In this document: piece by piece, positions 21,662-28,912 of the stretch
Position numbering within the stretch: the first letter of the stretch is position 1
Layout of the letters: every line of letters starts with the position of its first letter
Source of the DNA: Oscillospiraceae bacterium
GTDB taxonomy: Bacteria > Bacillota > Clostridia > Oscillospirales > Butyricicoccaceae
Length of the DNA: 33,376 bases
Direction: 5' to 3'
Assembly (NCBI GenBank): GCA_015068445.1
Contig: SVKN01000022.1
Span: forward strand, 1-33,376
Position numbers and translations under genes: made by a program
Notes under the pieces: generated by a model
What the model was told of the DNA's origin: nothing
Database searches by the model: none
The model's input: only the letters and a program-made list of their open reading frames with translations

Positions 21662-23092
21662 TTAATAAACGGGCTTCGCCTCCAGATCGTACAGGCCGTC
21701 GAAGCGGAGGTAGCGCTCCAGCTTTTCGGGCTCCAGGCGCTCAAAGAGCTCCTTCTGGGCCTTTTCGGCGTCCCGGAGGATCTGCTGCTCGTCGCAGCAC
21801 AGCAGCTTGCGGTGCTCCATGACGATCTCGCCGTCCACGATGACGGTGTCCACGTCCTGGCCCTGGGCGAAGTAGACGAGCTTCAGCTCGGGCTGGAAGG
21901 TGAAGGGCGTCAGATGGGGCTGGCGGGTGTCCACGAGGATGATGTCGGCGCGCTTGCCCACCTCCAGGGAGCCCGTCAGCTTGTCGATGCCCAGGGCGCG
22001 GGCGGCGCGGATCGTGCACATCTCCAGCACGCGGCCCGGAGGCGCCAGCAGGGAGTTGTTCTCGTGCAGGCGGTGAATCACCTGGAAGACCTTCATGTCG
22101 CGCCAGATGTCGTAGCTGCGGTCGGGGGCCGTGCCGTCGGTGACGATGACCACCTCGCCGCCGGCGCGGAGGATCTCGTACACCGGGCAGCGTTTGCTGA
22201 TGTTGGCGCGGGTGGTGGGGCCGTGGAACACGACGGCGCCCGTGTCGGCGATGATTTTGATCTCCTCCTCCGTCAGGCCCGTGGAGTGGGTCAGGGAGGT
22301 GGTGGGGCCGAAGAACTCGGGGGTGGTGTCGTAGGTGAACTGGATGCCCTTCGTCCGCGCGTGGGTGTGCAGCGCCACGCCGTATTCACGGGCGATGCGG
22401 GCCATCTCGCGGTTCTTCCAGGCGGCGAACTCCGGCGTGTCGTCCTCACGCGGCGTCAGGTTGCCGGGGGCGACGATGCAGAACTGCTTTTTGCGCTTGC
22501 CGTTGAGGTTCTTGACGGCCCATTCTGTGTTTTCCACCACCTGCTCGGGCGTCAGCGTCTTTTCCTTGAAGACGCCGTTCTCGAACACGCGGGGATGCTT
22601 GGGCCAGGGACCGTCGCAGAAGCCGATGCCCGACAGCTCGCGGATGCCGGTCTTCAGCGCGCCGTCGAAGTGCGCCTCCAGGATCTCGATGCGGTCGGGC
22701 CGCGGGGTGGAGGCGATCATGGAGACGCCCGTGGTGATGCCGAACTTGACGCGTTCGGCCGCCGCCAGCGCCGCCTCGGCGTACCAGAAGAAGTCGTCGG
22801 TGTAGCGGAAATAGATGTCCTCGGCCATGAAGTCCCAGTCCTCATACTGGTCGCCCAGCGTCCTGGTCAGGCAGTGGCCGCCGTGGCCGTGGCCGTCGAT
22901 GAGGCCCGGCATGATCGCCATGCCCTCCGCGTCGATCACCCGCGCCGCCGTCGCGTCCTCGGGCAGCTCCTCCAGCGGCCCCACGGCCGCGATGGTGTCG
23001 CCCTTCACCGCCACGTAGCCGGGCATGAACGTCCGGTGCGCCGGGTCCACGGTGATGACCGCCGCGCCCTTGATCAGCAGATCGTACATCAT
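21662..23092 (-). CDS. amidohydrolase (SsnA/TrzA-like deaminase/chlorohydrolase group)
   Basis: This is a 476-residue metal-dependent hydrolase. The composite N-terminal beta-sandwich is followed by PGLIDGHGHGG with the metal-binding His pair at 68 and 70 (usually HxH after a D.H.H pattern). HTHART then supplies a third metal-binding residue, LTHSTG a His, and VTDGTAPD the catalytic Asp. This layout is that of the cytosine/guanine deaminase and atrazine chlorohydrolase group. The real substrate cannot be read. The start is the first of two adjacent ATGs, six bases after AAAGGAG. It has its own promoter. The nearby importer and dehydrogenase could form a catabolic set, which is inference. Confidence 0.88.
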   Translation of the reverse strand: MMYDLLIKGAAVITVDPAHRTFMPGYVAVKGDTIAAVGPLEELPEDATAARVIDAEGMAIMPGLIDGHGHGGHCLTRTLGDQYEDWDFMAEDIYFRYTDDFFWYAEAALAAAERVKFGITTGVSMIASTPRPDRIEILEAHFDGALKTGIRELSGIGFCDGPWPKHPRVFENGVFKEKTLTPEQVVENTEWAVKNLNGKRKKQFCIVAPGNLTPREDDTPEFAAWKNREMARIAREYGVALHTHARTKGIQFTYDTTPEFFGPTTSLTHSTGLTEEEIKIIADTGAVVFHGPTTRANISKRCPVYEILRAGGEVVIVTDGTAPDRSYDIWRDMKVFQVIHRLHENNSLLAPPGRVLEMCTIRAARALGIDKLTGSLEVGKRADIILVDTRQPHLTPFTFQPELKLVYFAQGQDVDTVIVDGEIVMEHRKLLCCDEQQILRDAEKAQKELFERLEPEKLERYLRFDGLYDLEAKPVY

Positions 23093-23123
23093 CAGCATCT
23101 CCTTTATCATATAATATGTGTTT

Positions 23124-23153
23124 ATTGTAGCACAGCGGCGCCCTGCTTGACAA
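23124..23153 (-). promoter_or_regulatory. promoter of the amidohydrolase gene
   Basis: On the minus strand TTGTCA (23153-23148), an 18-base spacer and TACAAT (23129-23124), with TGC extending the -10. Confidence 0.65.
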
Positions 23154-23209
23154 TCGACAATTGAAAAATGACGGCCGCGGCGGCAGGGCGGGGGAGTGCT
23201 TCAAAAAAT

Positions 23210-23250
23210 CGAATAAATGTTTGATAAATGCCCATCGATTGTGATATAAT
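23210..23250 (+). promoter_or_regulatory. lexA promoter with SOS box
   Basis: TTGATA (23221-23226) and TATAAT (23245-23250) are 18 bases apart with TGA extending the -10. CGAATAAATGTTTG (23210-23223) is a dyad close to the Gram-positive LexA consensus CGAAC-N4-GTTCG and overlaps the first bases of the -35, where LexA would block polymerase. This supports autoregulation. Confidence 0.8.
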
Positions 23251-23292
23251 ACCGGCAGAGACTACCCATCACACGAAAGGAGCTGTGTTGGT

Positions 23293-23889
23293 ATGGGAAG
23301 CAAGGTCCTCAGCGCGAAGCGCAAGGCGATCCTGGAATACATCGAGCAGTTCACGGTGGACAACGGCTACGCGCCGTCGGTGCGCGAGATCGCGGAGGCC
23401 GTGGGGCTCAAATCGCCCTCCACGGTCCACTCCCACCTGCGGGTGCTGGAGGAGAACGGCCTGCTGCAGAAGAGCAAGGGCAAGACGCGCACGCTGGCCA
23501 TCTCGGGCCAGAACAGCTACCGCAACGTCCCCCTGCTGGGCACGGTCCGCGCCGGCGCGCCGATCCTGGCCACCCAGGACACCGTAGGCTATGTCCCCTA
23601 CGAGGGCGGCAGCAGCGGCGAGCTGTTCGCGCTGGCCGTCCGCGGCGACAGCATGAAGAACGCCGCCATCCTGGAGGACGACGTGGTCATCGTCCGGCGG
23701 CAGCAGACTGCCGACCCCGGCCAGATCGTCGTGGCGCTGATCGGCGACGAGGCTACGGTCAAGCGCCTGCGCCTGGAGGGCGGCCACGTGTGGCTGATGC
23801 CCGAAAACCCCGATTACGACCCCATCGACGGCGACGAATGCACGATCCTCGGCGTCGTGGTGGCTGTCTACCGCTATGACGTCCGCTAA
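23293..23889 (+). CDS. lexA: LexA repressor, SOS regulator
   Basis: This is a 198-residue LexA. The N-terminal winged helix spans about 1-65, with the recognition helix in SPSTVHSHLRVLEENGLL. A linker leads to the self-cleavage site Ala87-Gly88 in VRAGAP. The peptidase S24 domain has the catalytic serine 120 in RGDSM and lysine 157 in ATVKRL. All functional residues are present. RecA filaments stimulate self-cleavage, releasing the SOS regulon. The ATG is ten bases from AAAGGAG. An SOS box overlaps its own promoter. The last 14 bases overlap the recG start, so recG is part of the same transcript. Confidence 0.96.
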   Translation: MGSKVLSAKRKAILEYIEQFTVDNGYAPSVREIAEAVGLKSPSTVHSHLRVLEENGLLQKSKGKTRTLAISGQNSYRNVPLLGTVRAGAPILATQDTVGYVPYEGGSSGELFALAVRGDSMKNAAILEDDVVIVRRQQTADPGQIVVALIGDEATVKRLRLEGGHVWLMPENPDYDPIDGDECTILGVVVAVYRYDVR

Positions 23890-25921
23890 ACCCCTGACGC
23901 CCGACAGCCCTGTCTCAGCGCTGCCCGGCTTCGGCCCCAAGAGGGCTAAGGCCGCCGAGAAGCTGGGTCTTTTCCGGCTGTCCGATTTTCTGACGCTCTA
24001 CCCCCGCGACTACGAGGACCGCACACACATCTACCGCCTGGCCCAGGCGCCCGAGGGCGTCAAGGCCTGTTTCCGGCTGACGGCGTCCACGGACGCCGTG
24101 CTGTCCCGGGTCAAGGGCGGCATGCAGCTGGTCAAGCTCCGCGCCTTCGACGAGACAGGGTCGGTGGACATCACGTTCTTCAACCGCCCCTACATCCGCT
24201 CCCAGCTGCGCCGGGGGCAGGAGTATATCTTCTACGGCCGCGCGGAGTGGTTCGGCACGCGGCTGACCATGGTCAACCCGCTGTTCGAGGCCGTGGGGAA
24301 GGAGGGGAGTGCCACGGGGCGCATCCTGCCTGTGTACCCCCTGACGGCGGGGCTGACGAACGGCCTGATCGAAAGCGGCGTCCGCCGGGCGCTGGAGATC
24401 TGCCCGCCCCCCGAAAGCCCGATCCCTGCCGGCGTCGAGCAGCGGTACAAGCTGCCGGACGCCGGGGAGGCGCTGCGCCAGATCCATTTCCCCGACAGCG
24501 CCGAGCAGGCCTTTCAGGCCAGCCGCCGCTTCGCCTTCGAGGAGCTGTTCGTCTACTCCTGCGCCTCCAAAAGCCTCAAGCAGCAGGCCAAGACGCGCAT
24601 CGAACGCCGCCTGCGCAGCGTGGACCCCAACGAGTTCTTCGCCGCGCTGCCCTTCGCCCCGACGAACGCCCAGCGCCGCGCCGTGGCGGAGTCGTTTTTC
24701 GATATGACCGGCGACACGCGCATGAACCGGCTGGTGCAGGGCGATGTGGGCTCCGGCAAGACGCTGGTGGCCGCCGCCTGCGCGTGGCTGTGCTGGCGCA
24801 ACGGCCGCCAGGCCGTGCTGATGGCGCCCACGGAGCTGCTGGCGCGGCAGCATCAGAAGACGCTGACAAAGCTGCTGGAGCCCTTCGGCATGACCGTGGG
24901 GCTGATCGTCTCCGCCATGAGCCCCCCACACAAACGGCAGGCGCTGCAGAATGCCGCCGACGGCACCTTCGACGTTATCTGCGGCACCCACGCGCTGATC
25001 CAGGGGAACGTCGCCTTCCGCGACGCCGCCCTGTTCATCATCGACGAGCAGCACCGCTTCGGCGTCGCCCAGCGCACGGAGCTGGCAAAAAAGCAGCCGG
25101 ACGGCCACATGCTCGTCATGTCCGCGACGCCCATCCCGCGGACGTTGAGCCTGATCATCTTCGGCGACCTGGACCTGTCGGTGATCGACGAGATGCCTGC
25201 CGGGCGCAAGCCCATTGAGACCTACTGCGTGGGCGAGGACAAGCGCAGACGCGTGCAGAGCTTCCTGCTGAAGCAGGTGGCGGACGGGGGACAGGCCTAC
25301 GTCGTCTGTCCGCTGATCGAGGAGGGGGAGGACCCCTCGCGCCCCTCCGCCGTCCAGTACGCCGAGGACCTGTCCCGCGCGCTGCCGCAGCTGCGGGTGG
25401 GCGTGCTCCACGGCCGCATGGCCGGGGCGGAGAAGGACGAGGTCATGGCGCGCTTCGCCGCCGGAGAGCTGGACGTGCTGGTGGCCACGTCGGTGATCGA
25501 GGTGGGCATCGACGTGCCCAACGCCAACCTGATGATCATCGAAAACGCCGAGAGCTTCGGCCTGTCTCAGCTCCACCAGTTCCGCGGCCGCGTGGGCCGC
25601 GGCCAGCGGCAGTCCTACTGCATCCTCATCCGCAGGGGGCCCAAGGTCCCGCGGCTGGAGGTCATCGCCAACACAAGCGACGGCTTCAAGGTGGCCGAGG
25701 AGGACCTGCGCCTGCGCGGCCCCGGCGACTTCTTCGGCCGCCGTCAGCACGGCCTGCCCGCCTTCCGCTTCGCCGACCGCGCCGCCGATCTGAACCTCTT
25801 CCGCGCCGCCGCCGCGGCCGCCGAGGACGTCTTCCGCCGGGACCCCGCGCTGGAGAGCCACCCGGTCCTCAAGGCCCGCGTGGAGGCCATGCTGTCCGAC
25901 GACGGCGTGAAGCTCAACTGA
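23876..25921 (+). CDS. recG: ATP-dependent DNA helicase RecG
   Basis: This is a 681-residue superfamily 2 helicase of normal RecG length. The N-terminal wedge domain includes a helix-hairpin-helix-like GFGPKRAKAAEKLG (18-31) and an OB fold near 60-150. The motor shows Walker A GDVGSGKT (289-296), DEQH (390-393), SATPIPRT near 417, and motif VI QFRGRVGRG near 566. The C-terminal part carries the LRGPGDFFGRRQHG motif typical of RecG. It reverses stalled forks and branch-migrates Holliday junctions. The start overlaps lexA by 14 bases and has no strong ribosome binding site, so translation is probably coupled to lexA. Confidence 0.96.
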   Translation: MTSAKPLTPDSPVSALPGFGPKRAKAAEKLGLFRLSDFLTLYPRDYEDRTHIYRLAQAPEGVKACFRLTASTDAVLSRVKGGMQLVKLRAFDETGSVDITFFNRPYIRSQLRRGQEYIFYGRAEWFGTRLTMVNPLFEAVGKEGSATGRILPVYPLTAGLTNGLIESGVRRALEICPPPESPIPAGVEQRYKLPDAGEALRQIHFPDSAEQAFQASRRFAFEELFVYSCASKSLKQQAKTRIERRLRSVDPNEFFAALPFAPTNAQRRAVAESFFDMTGDTRMNRLVQGDVGSGKTLVAAACAWLCWRNGRQAVLMAPTELLARQHQKTLTKLLEPFGMTVGLIVSAMSPPHKRQALQNAADGTFDVICGTHALIQGNVAFRDAALFIIDEQHRFGVAQRTELAKKQPDGHMLVMSATPIPRTLSLIIFGDLDLSVIDEMPAGRKPIETYCVGEDKRRRVQSFLLKQVADGGQAYVVCPLIEEGEDPSRPSAVQYAEDLSRALPQLRVGVLHGRMAGAEKDEVMARFAAGELDVLVATSVIEVGIDVPNANLMIIENAESFGLSQLHQFRGRVGRGQRQSYCILIRRGPKVPRLEVIANTSDGFKVAEEDLRLRGPGDFFGRRQHGLPAFRFADRAADLNLFRAAAAAAEDVFRRDPALESHPVLKARVEAMLSDDGVKLN

Positions 25922-25933
25922 AATATTTTCCAA

Positions 25934-25967
25934 TCAGCGGCCCGACGCCTTAAAGACGGGCCGCTGA
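25934..25967 (+). terminator. possible hairpin terminator after recG
   Basis: TCAGCGGCCCG (25934-25944) and CGGGCCGCTGA (25957-25967) form a perfect 11-bp stem with a 12-base loop, 13 bases after the recG stop. No T-run follows, so termination efficiency is uncertain. Confidence 0.5.
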
Positions 25968-25972
25968 CGGTA

Positions 25973-25978
25973 TATAAT
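25973..25978 (+). promoter_or_regulatory. probable -10 box of the second alpha/beta hydrolase gene
   Basis: TATAAT lies 33 bases before the ATG at 26011. At 17 bases upstream only the weak TTAAAG (25950-25955) is available, inside the loop of the preceding hairpin. Confidence 0.45.
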
Positions 25979-26010
25979 GGTAATCAAATACTATATAAGG
26001 AGGCACCCCT

Positions 26011-26805
26011 ATGGAAAAGTATATCGACGTCAACGGCGTCACGCTGTGCGTTGAGGAGACGGGCGAGGGCAAGCCCCTGTTCCTGATCCACGGTCTGACG
26101 GGCAACAAAGAGACCATGGCGATCTTCCCCGAGATCCTCGGCCCCGGCCGGAAGTATATCGCGGTGGACACCCGCGGCCACGGCAAAAGCACCAAGCCGG
26201 AATCGTACACGCTGGCCGACCACGGCGAGGACCTGGCCGCGCTGATCAGGGCCATGGGCTATGAAAAGGCCGACGTCCTCGGCTACTCCATGGGCTCTTA
26301 CATCAGCCTGTGCGCGGCGGAGAGCCATTCCGACGTCATCGACCATCTGATCCTGCTGGCCTCCAAGCCCAGCGGCGTCACTTCCTCCGTGGAGCGCATC
26401 GTCACCGCCGCGGGCTTCGACATGAAGACCATCGCGCCGGAGAAGATGTTCGAGCTGATCATGGCCGCGGCCCTGGCCCCCGAGAATCTGGCAAAGTTCG
26501 GCAGGGGCGAGCTGAAGATCGACATGACCGCCATCGCCGGCGCGCCCATGACCGACGAGGAAAAGAAGGCCGAGAGCCTGTCTCTGGCCAACTTCGACCT
26601 GACGCCCGGTCTGGGTCAGGTGAGCTGCCGGACGCTGGTGCTGTCCGCGCAGTACGACGGCATCAACCCGCCCGAGCTGGGCCGCGAGATCGCCGACGGC
26701 ATCCACGGCGCCCGGTACGTCTGCATCGAGGGCGCGTCCCATCTGGTGCCCTACGAGCGCCCCGAGGAGCTGGCGCGTCTGGTGAACGGGTTCCTGGCGG
26801 AATAA
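26011..26805 (+). CDS. alpha/beta hydrolase, 3-oxoadipate enol-lactonase-like fold
   Basis: This is a 264-residue alpha/beta hydrolase. The oxyanion motif HGLTG lies near 27-31, the RGHGKS segment near 55-60, and the nucleophile elbow GYSMGS near 91-96 with the serine at 93. QYDGINPPE holds the acid near 215 and EGASHLVPYERPEE the catalytic histidine near 243. The overall pattern is close to the enol-lactonase/proline iminopeptidase-like group, but substrate is unknown. No signal peptide is present. The ATG follows TAAGGAGG. It shares only the fold with the hydrolase at 316-1068. Confidence 0.88.
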   Translation: MEKYIDVNGVTLCVEETGEGKPLFLIHGLTGNKETMAIFPEILGPGRKYIAVDTRGHGKSTKPESYTLADHGEDLAALIRAMGYEKADVLGYSMGSYISLCAAESHSDVIDHLILLASKPSGVTSSVERIVTAAGFDMKTIAPEKMFELIMAAALAPENLAKFGRGELKIDMTAIAGAPMTDEEKKAESLSLANFDLTPGLGQVSCRTLVLSAQYDGINPPELGREIADGIHGARYVCIEGASHLVPYERPEELARLVNGFLAE

Positions 26806-26846
26806 AGCGAAAACGCTTTTAAAAAAAATTGTGAATTCCCTCTAAA

Positions 26847-26880
26847 AAAACGGCTCATCTTCTTGAAGATGGGCCGTTTT
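26847..26880. terminator. bidirectional terminator
   Basis: AAAACGGCTCATCTTC (26847-26862) and GAAGATGGGCCGTTTT (26865-26880) form a 16-bp stem with one T-G wobble and a two-base gap (a loop in practice of at least four). A-run and T-run flank it, so it can act in both directions. It overlaps the next promoter. Confidence 0.85.
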
Positions 26881-26891
26881 GAGCGTATAAT
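26863..26891 (+). promoter_or_regulatory. promoter of the export operon, overlapping the terminator
   Basis: TTGAAG (26863-26868) and TATAAT (26886-26891) are 17 bases apart. The -35 lies in the tip and 3' arm of the preceding terminator hairpin. Initiation near 26898 gives a leader of about 145 bases. Confidence 0.6.
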
Positions 26892-26951
26892 GCTGATTGT
26901 TGCGAACAAGTGCTTTTATGCCTTGAGATCGGCGCGGTCCCGCGCCCTTTC

Positions 26952-26992
26952 GATCGTTTTTCGGGCGGACATGTGCCGACCGAAAAACGATC
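26952..26992 (+). repeat. inside-out GGACATGT hairpin in the export operon leader
   Basis: GATCGTTTTTCGG (26952-26964) and CCGAAAAACGATC (26980-26992) are perfectly complementary over 13 bp. The 15-base apical region contains GCGGACATGTGCC, shared with both R2 copies. The 5' arm is T-rich and the 3' arm A-rich, so it is not an intrinsic terminator. It lies about 50 bases before the start codon of the ATPase gene. Confidence 0.75.
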
Positions 26993-27041
26993 AGGCTTCC
27001 GAAAAGCGAACTCTTCTTTAGATAAAAGGGAGGAATGAGGT

Positions 27042-28034
27042 TTGGTTGAGATCAAGAATCTGACCAAGATATACGACGGCCACAAGGCCGTCGACGACCT
27101 GTCCATCACGGTCGAGGACGGTCAGGTCTACGGCTTCCTGGGCCCCAACGGCGCTGGCAAGTCCACGACCATGAACATCATGACCGGCTGTCTGGCGGCC
27201 ACGTCCGGCAGCGTGACGATCAACGGCTATGACATCCTGCGCCAGCCCACCGAGGCGAAAAAGTGCATCGGCTATCTGCCCGAGATCCCGCCCCTGTACC
27301 CCGATATGACGCCCCGGGAGTATTTGACCTTCGTCTGCGGGCTCAAGGGCATCAAGGGCAAGGACGTCAAGGCGCAGGTGCAGCGTGTGGCGGAGATGAC
27401 CCGGATCGAGGACCATCTGGACCGGCTGATCAAGCATCTGTCCAAGGGCTACAAGCAGCGCGTGGGCATCGCCCAGGCCATCCTCGGCGAGCCGAAGCTC
27501 ATCATCCTCGACGAGCCCACGGTCGGTCTGGACCCCAAGCAGATCACCGAGATCCGCGAGCTGATCCGCGAGCTGGGCGGCAGGCACACCGTGATCCTGT
27601 CCAGCCACATCCTGTCGGAGATCAGCTCGGTCTGCGACAAGATCATGATCATCCGCAAGGGCAGGCTCATCGCCTGCGACACCCCCGAGGGCCTGGGCCG
27701 CGCCGTCCTGGGCGACACGGTGCTGAACGCCACCGTGGAGATCGGGAGCCTGGACGCCGAAAAGCTGCTGGGGCACATCAAGGGCGTCACGTCCATCAAG
27801 TGCGAGCCCAGCAAGCGCGACCAGGGCTGCTTCGAGCTCAGCGTCACCTACGCCCAGGGCGAGGACCTGCGCAAGCAGGTGTCCACGGCGCTGATCCAGG
27901 CCGGCGGCACGCTGCTGGCCTTCAAGGAGAGCACCCCCAGCCTCGAGGACATCTTCCTCGAGCTCACCGACTCCGACGCCCCCGAGGCGCCGGAGGAGCC
28001 TGAACAGACCGAGGAAGGAGGCGAGCAGCAGTGA
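27042..28034 (+). CDS. ABC-2 type ATPase, GldA/NosF-like
   Basis: This is a 330-residue ATPase. Walker A is GPNGAGKST (34-42), the Q-loop region is YLPE, the signature is LSKGYKQR (about 133-140), Walker B is LIILDEP, and the H-loop is SSHILSE. After the ATPase domain (~215 residues) comes a DUF4162-like C-terminal domain, then an acidic tail rich in Glu and Pro. The start is TTG at 27042, eight bases after GGGAGG; there is no in-frame ATG nearby. The stop codon overlaps the GTG start of the permease gene (GTGA). It energises the membrane complex encoded downstream. Confidence 0.92.
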   Translation: MVEIKNLTKIYDGHKAVDDLSITVEDGQVYGFLGPNGAGKSTTMNIMTGCLAATSGSVTINGYDILRQPTEAKKCIGYLPEIPPLYPDMTPREYLTFVCGLKGIKGKDVKAQVQRVAEMTRIEDHLDRLIKHLSKGYKQRVGIAQAILGEPKLIILDEPTVGLDPKQITEIRELIRELGGRHTVILSSHILSEISSVCDKIMIIRKGRLIACDTPEGLGRAVLGDTVLNATVEIGSLDAEKLLGHIKGVTSIKCEPSKRDQGCFELSVTYAQGEDLRKQVSTALIQAGGTLLAFKESTPSLEDIFLELTDSDAPEAPEEPEQTEEGGEQQ

Positions 28035-28894
28035 GCGTCGTCTACAAAAAAGAGCTGAAGGGCTACTTCAACAGCATGACGGGCTACGTCTACGTCGCCT
28101 TCGCCCTGGCCGTCATCGGCGTTTACACCTACGCCGTCTGCCTGCGCCAGGTGTTCCCCAACTTCGAGTACGTGCTGGACTCCGTCCGGTTCCTGTTCGC
28201 GCTGCTGATGCCGATCCTCACCATGCGCACCATGAGCGAGGAGCGCCGTCAGCGCACCGATCAGCTGCTGTATTCCTCGCCGATCTCCACCTGGAGCATC
28301 GTCTTCGGCAAGTTCTTCGCGGCGCTGACCGTCTACGGCCTGCCCCTGCTCGTCAGCTGCTTCTATCCCGTGCTGCTGTCCCGCTTCGGCAGCGTCAATT
28401 TCCCTACGGCCTACGCCGGCATTTTCGCCTTCCTGCTCATGGGCGGGGCGGCCATCGCCATCGGCATCTTCCTGTCGTCGCTGACGGACAACCTGATGGT
28501 GGCCGCCGTGCTGAGCTTCGGCGCCATGCTGATCTGCTACATCATGCCCAGCCTTGCCAATATGGTCTCGGCCTCGGCCATGACGTCCGCCATGTGCTTC
28601 GCCGTGCTGGCGATCCTCGCCGGCTACTTCATCTATGAGACCAGCCGGAACCTGATCCTGGGCGGCGGCATCGCCGCCGTGGTCGTGGGCGCGCTGCTGG
28701 CCGTGTTCCGCTTTAAGCGGACGCTGCTGGAGGGCACGTTCAACAAGGCCATGAACGCCCTGTCGGTCTTCTCCCGCTTCGACAGCTTCGTCTACGGCGT
28801 GTTCGACCTCAAGGCCGTCATTTATTTCCTCACCATCATCGTCCTGTTCGTCTTCTTCACGGTGCAGACCGTGGAGAAGCGGCGCTGGTCTTAA
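28031..28894 (+). CDS. ABC-2 type permease, GldF-like
   Basis: This 287-residue permease has about six to eight hydrophobic segments. The ABC-2 hallmark is the segment MPILTMRTMSEERRQRTDQL (in which MSEE.RQ.T is the conserved coupling region) near residues 60-80. The start is GTG, overlapping the stop of the ATPase gene by four bases, so expression is coupled. GldF-type permeases work with a GldA-type ATPase and a GldG-type extracytoplasmic protein, both of which are encoded here in the usual order. The transported substrate or mechanical role is unknown outside the gliding bacteria. Confidence 0.9.
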   Translation: MSVVYKKELKGYFNSMTGYVYVAFALAVIGVYTYAVCLRQVFPNFEYVLDSVRFLFALLMPILTMRTMSEERRQRTDQLLYSSPISTWSIVFGKFFAALTVYGLPLLVSCFYPVLLSRFGSVNFPTAYAGIFAFLLMGGAAIAIGIFLSSLTDNLMVAAVLSFGAMLICYIMPSLANMVSASAMTSAMCFAVLAILAGYFIYETSRNLILGGGIAAVVVGALLAVFRFKRTLLEGTFNKAMNALSVFSRFDSFVYGVFDLKAVIYFLTIIVLFVFFTVQTVEKRRWS

Positions 28895-28912
28895 GAAAGG
28901 AGGCGCTTCATC

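Noticed and set aside
23221..23231. Third copy of the TTGATA dyad at the lexA promoter
   Set aside because: TTGATAAATG is the lexA -35 region; there is no matching TATCAA arm, and the SOS box explains the site.
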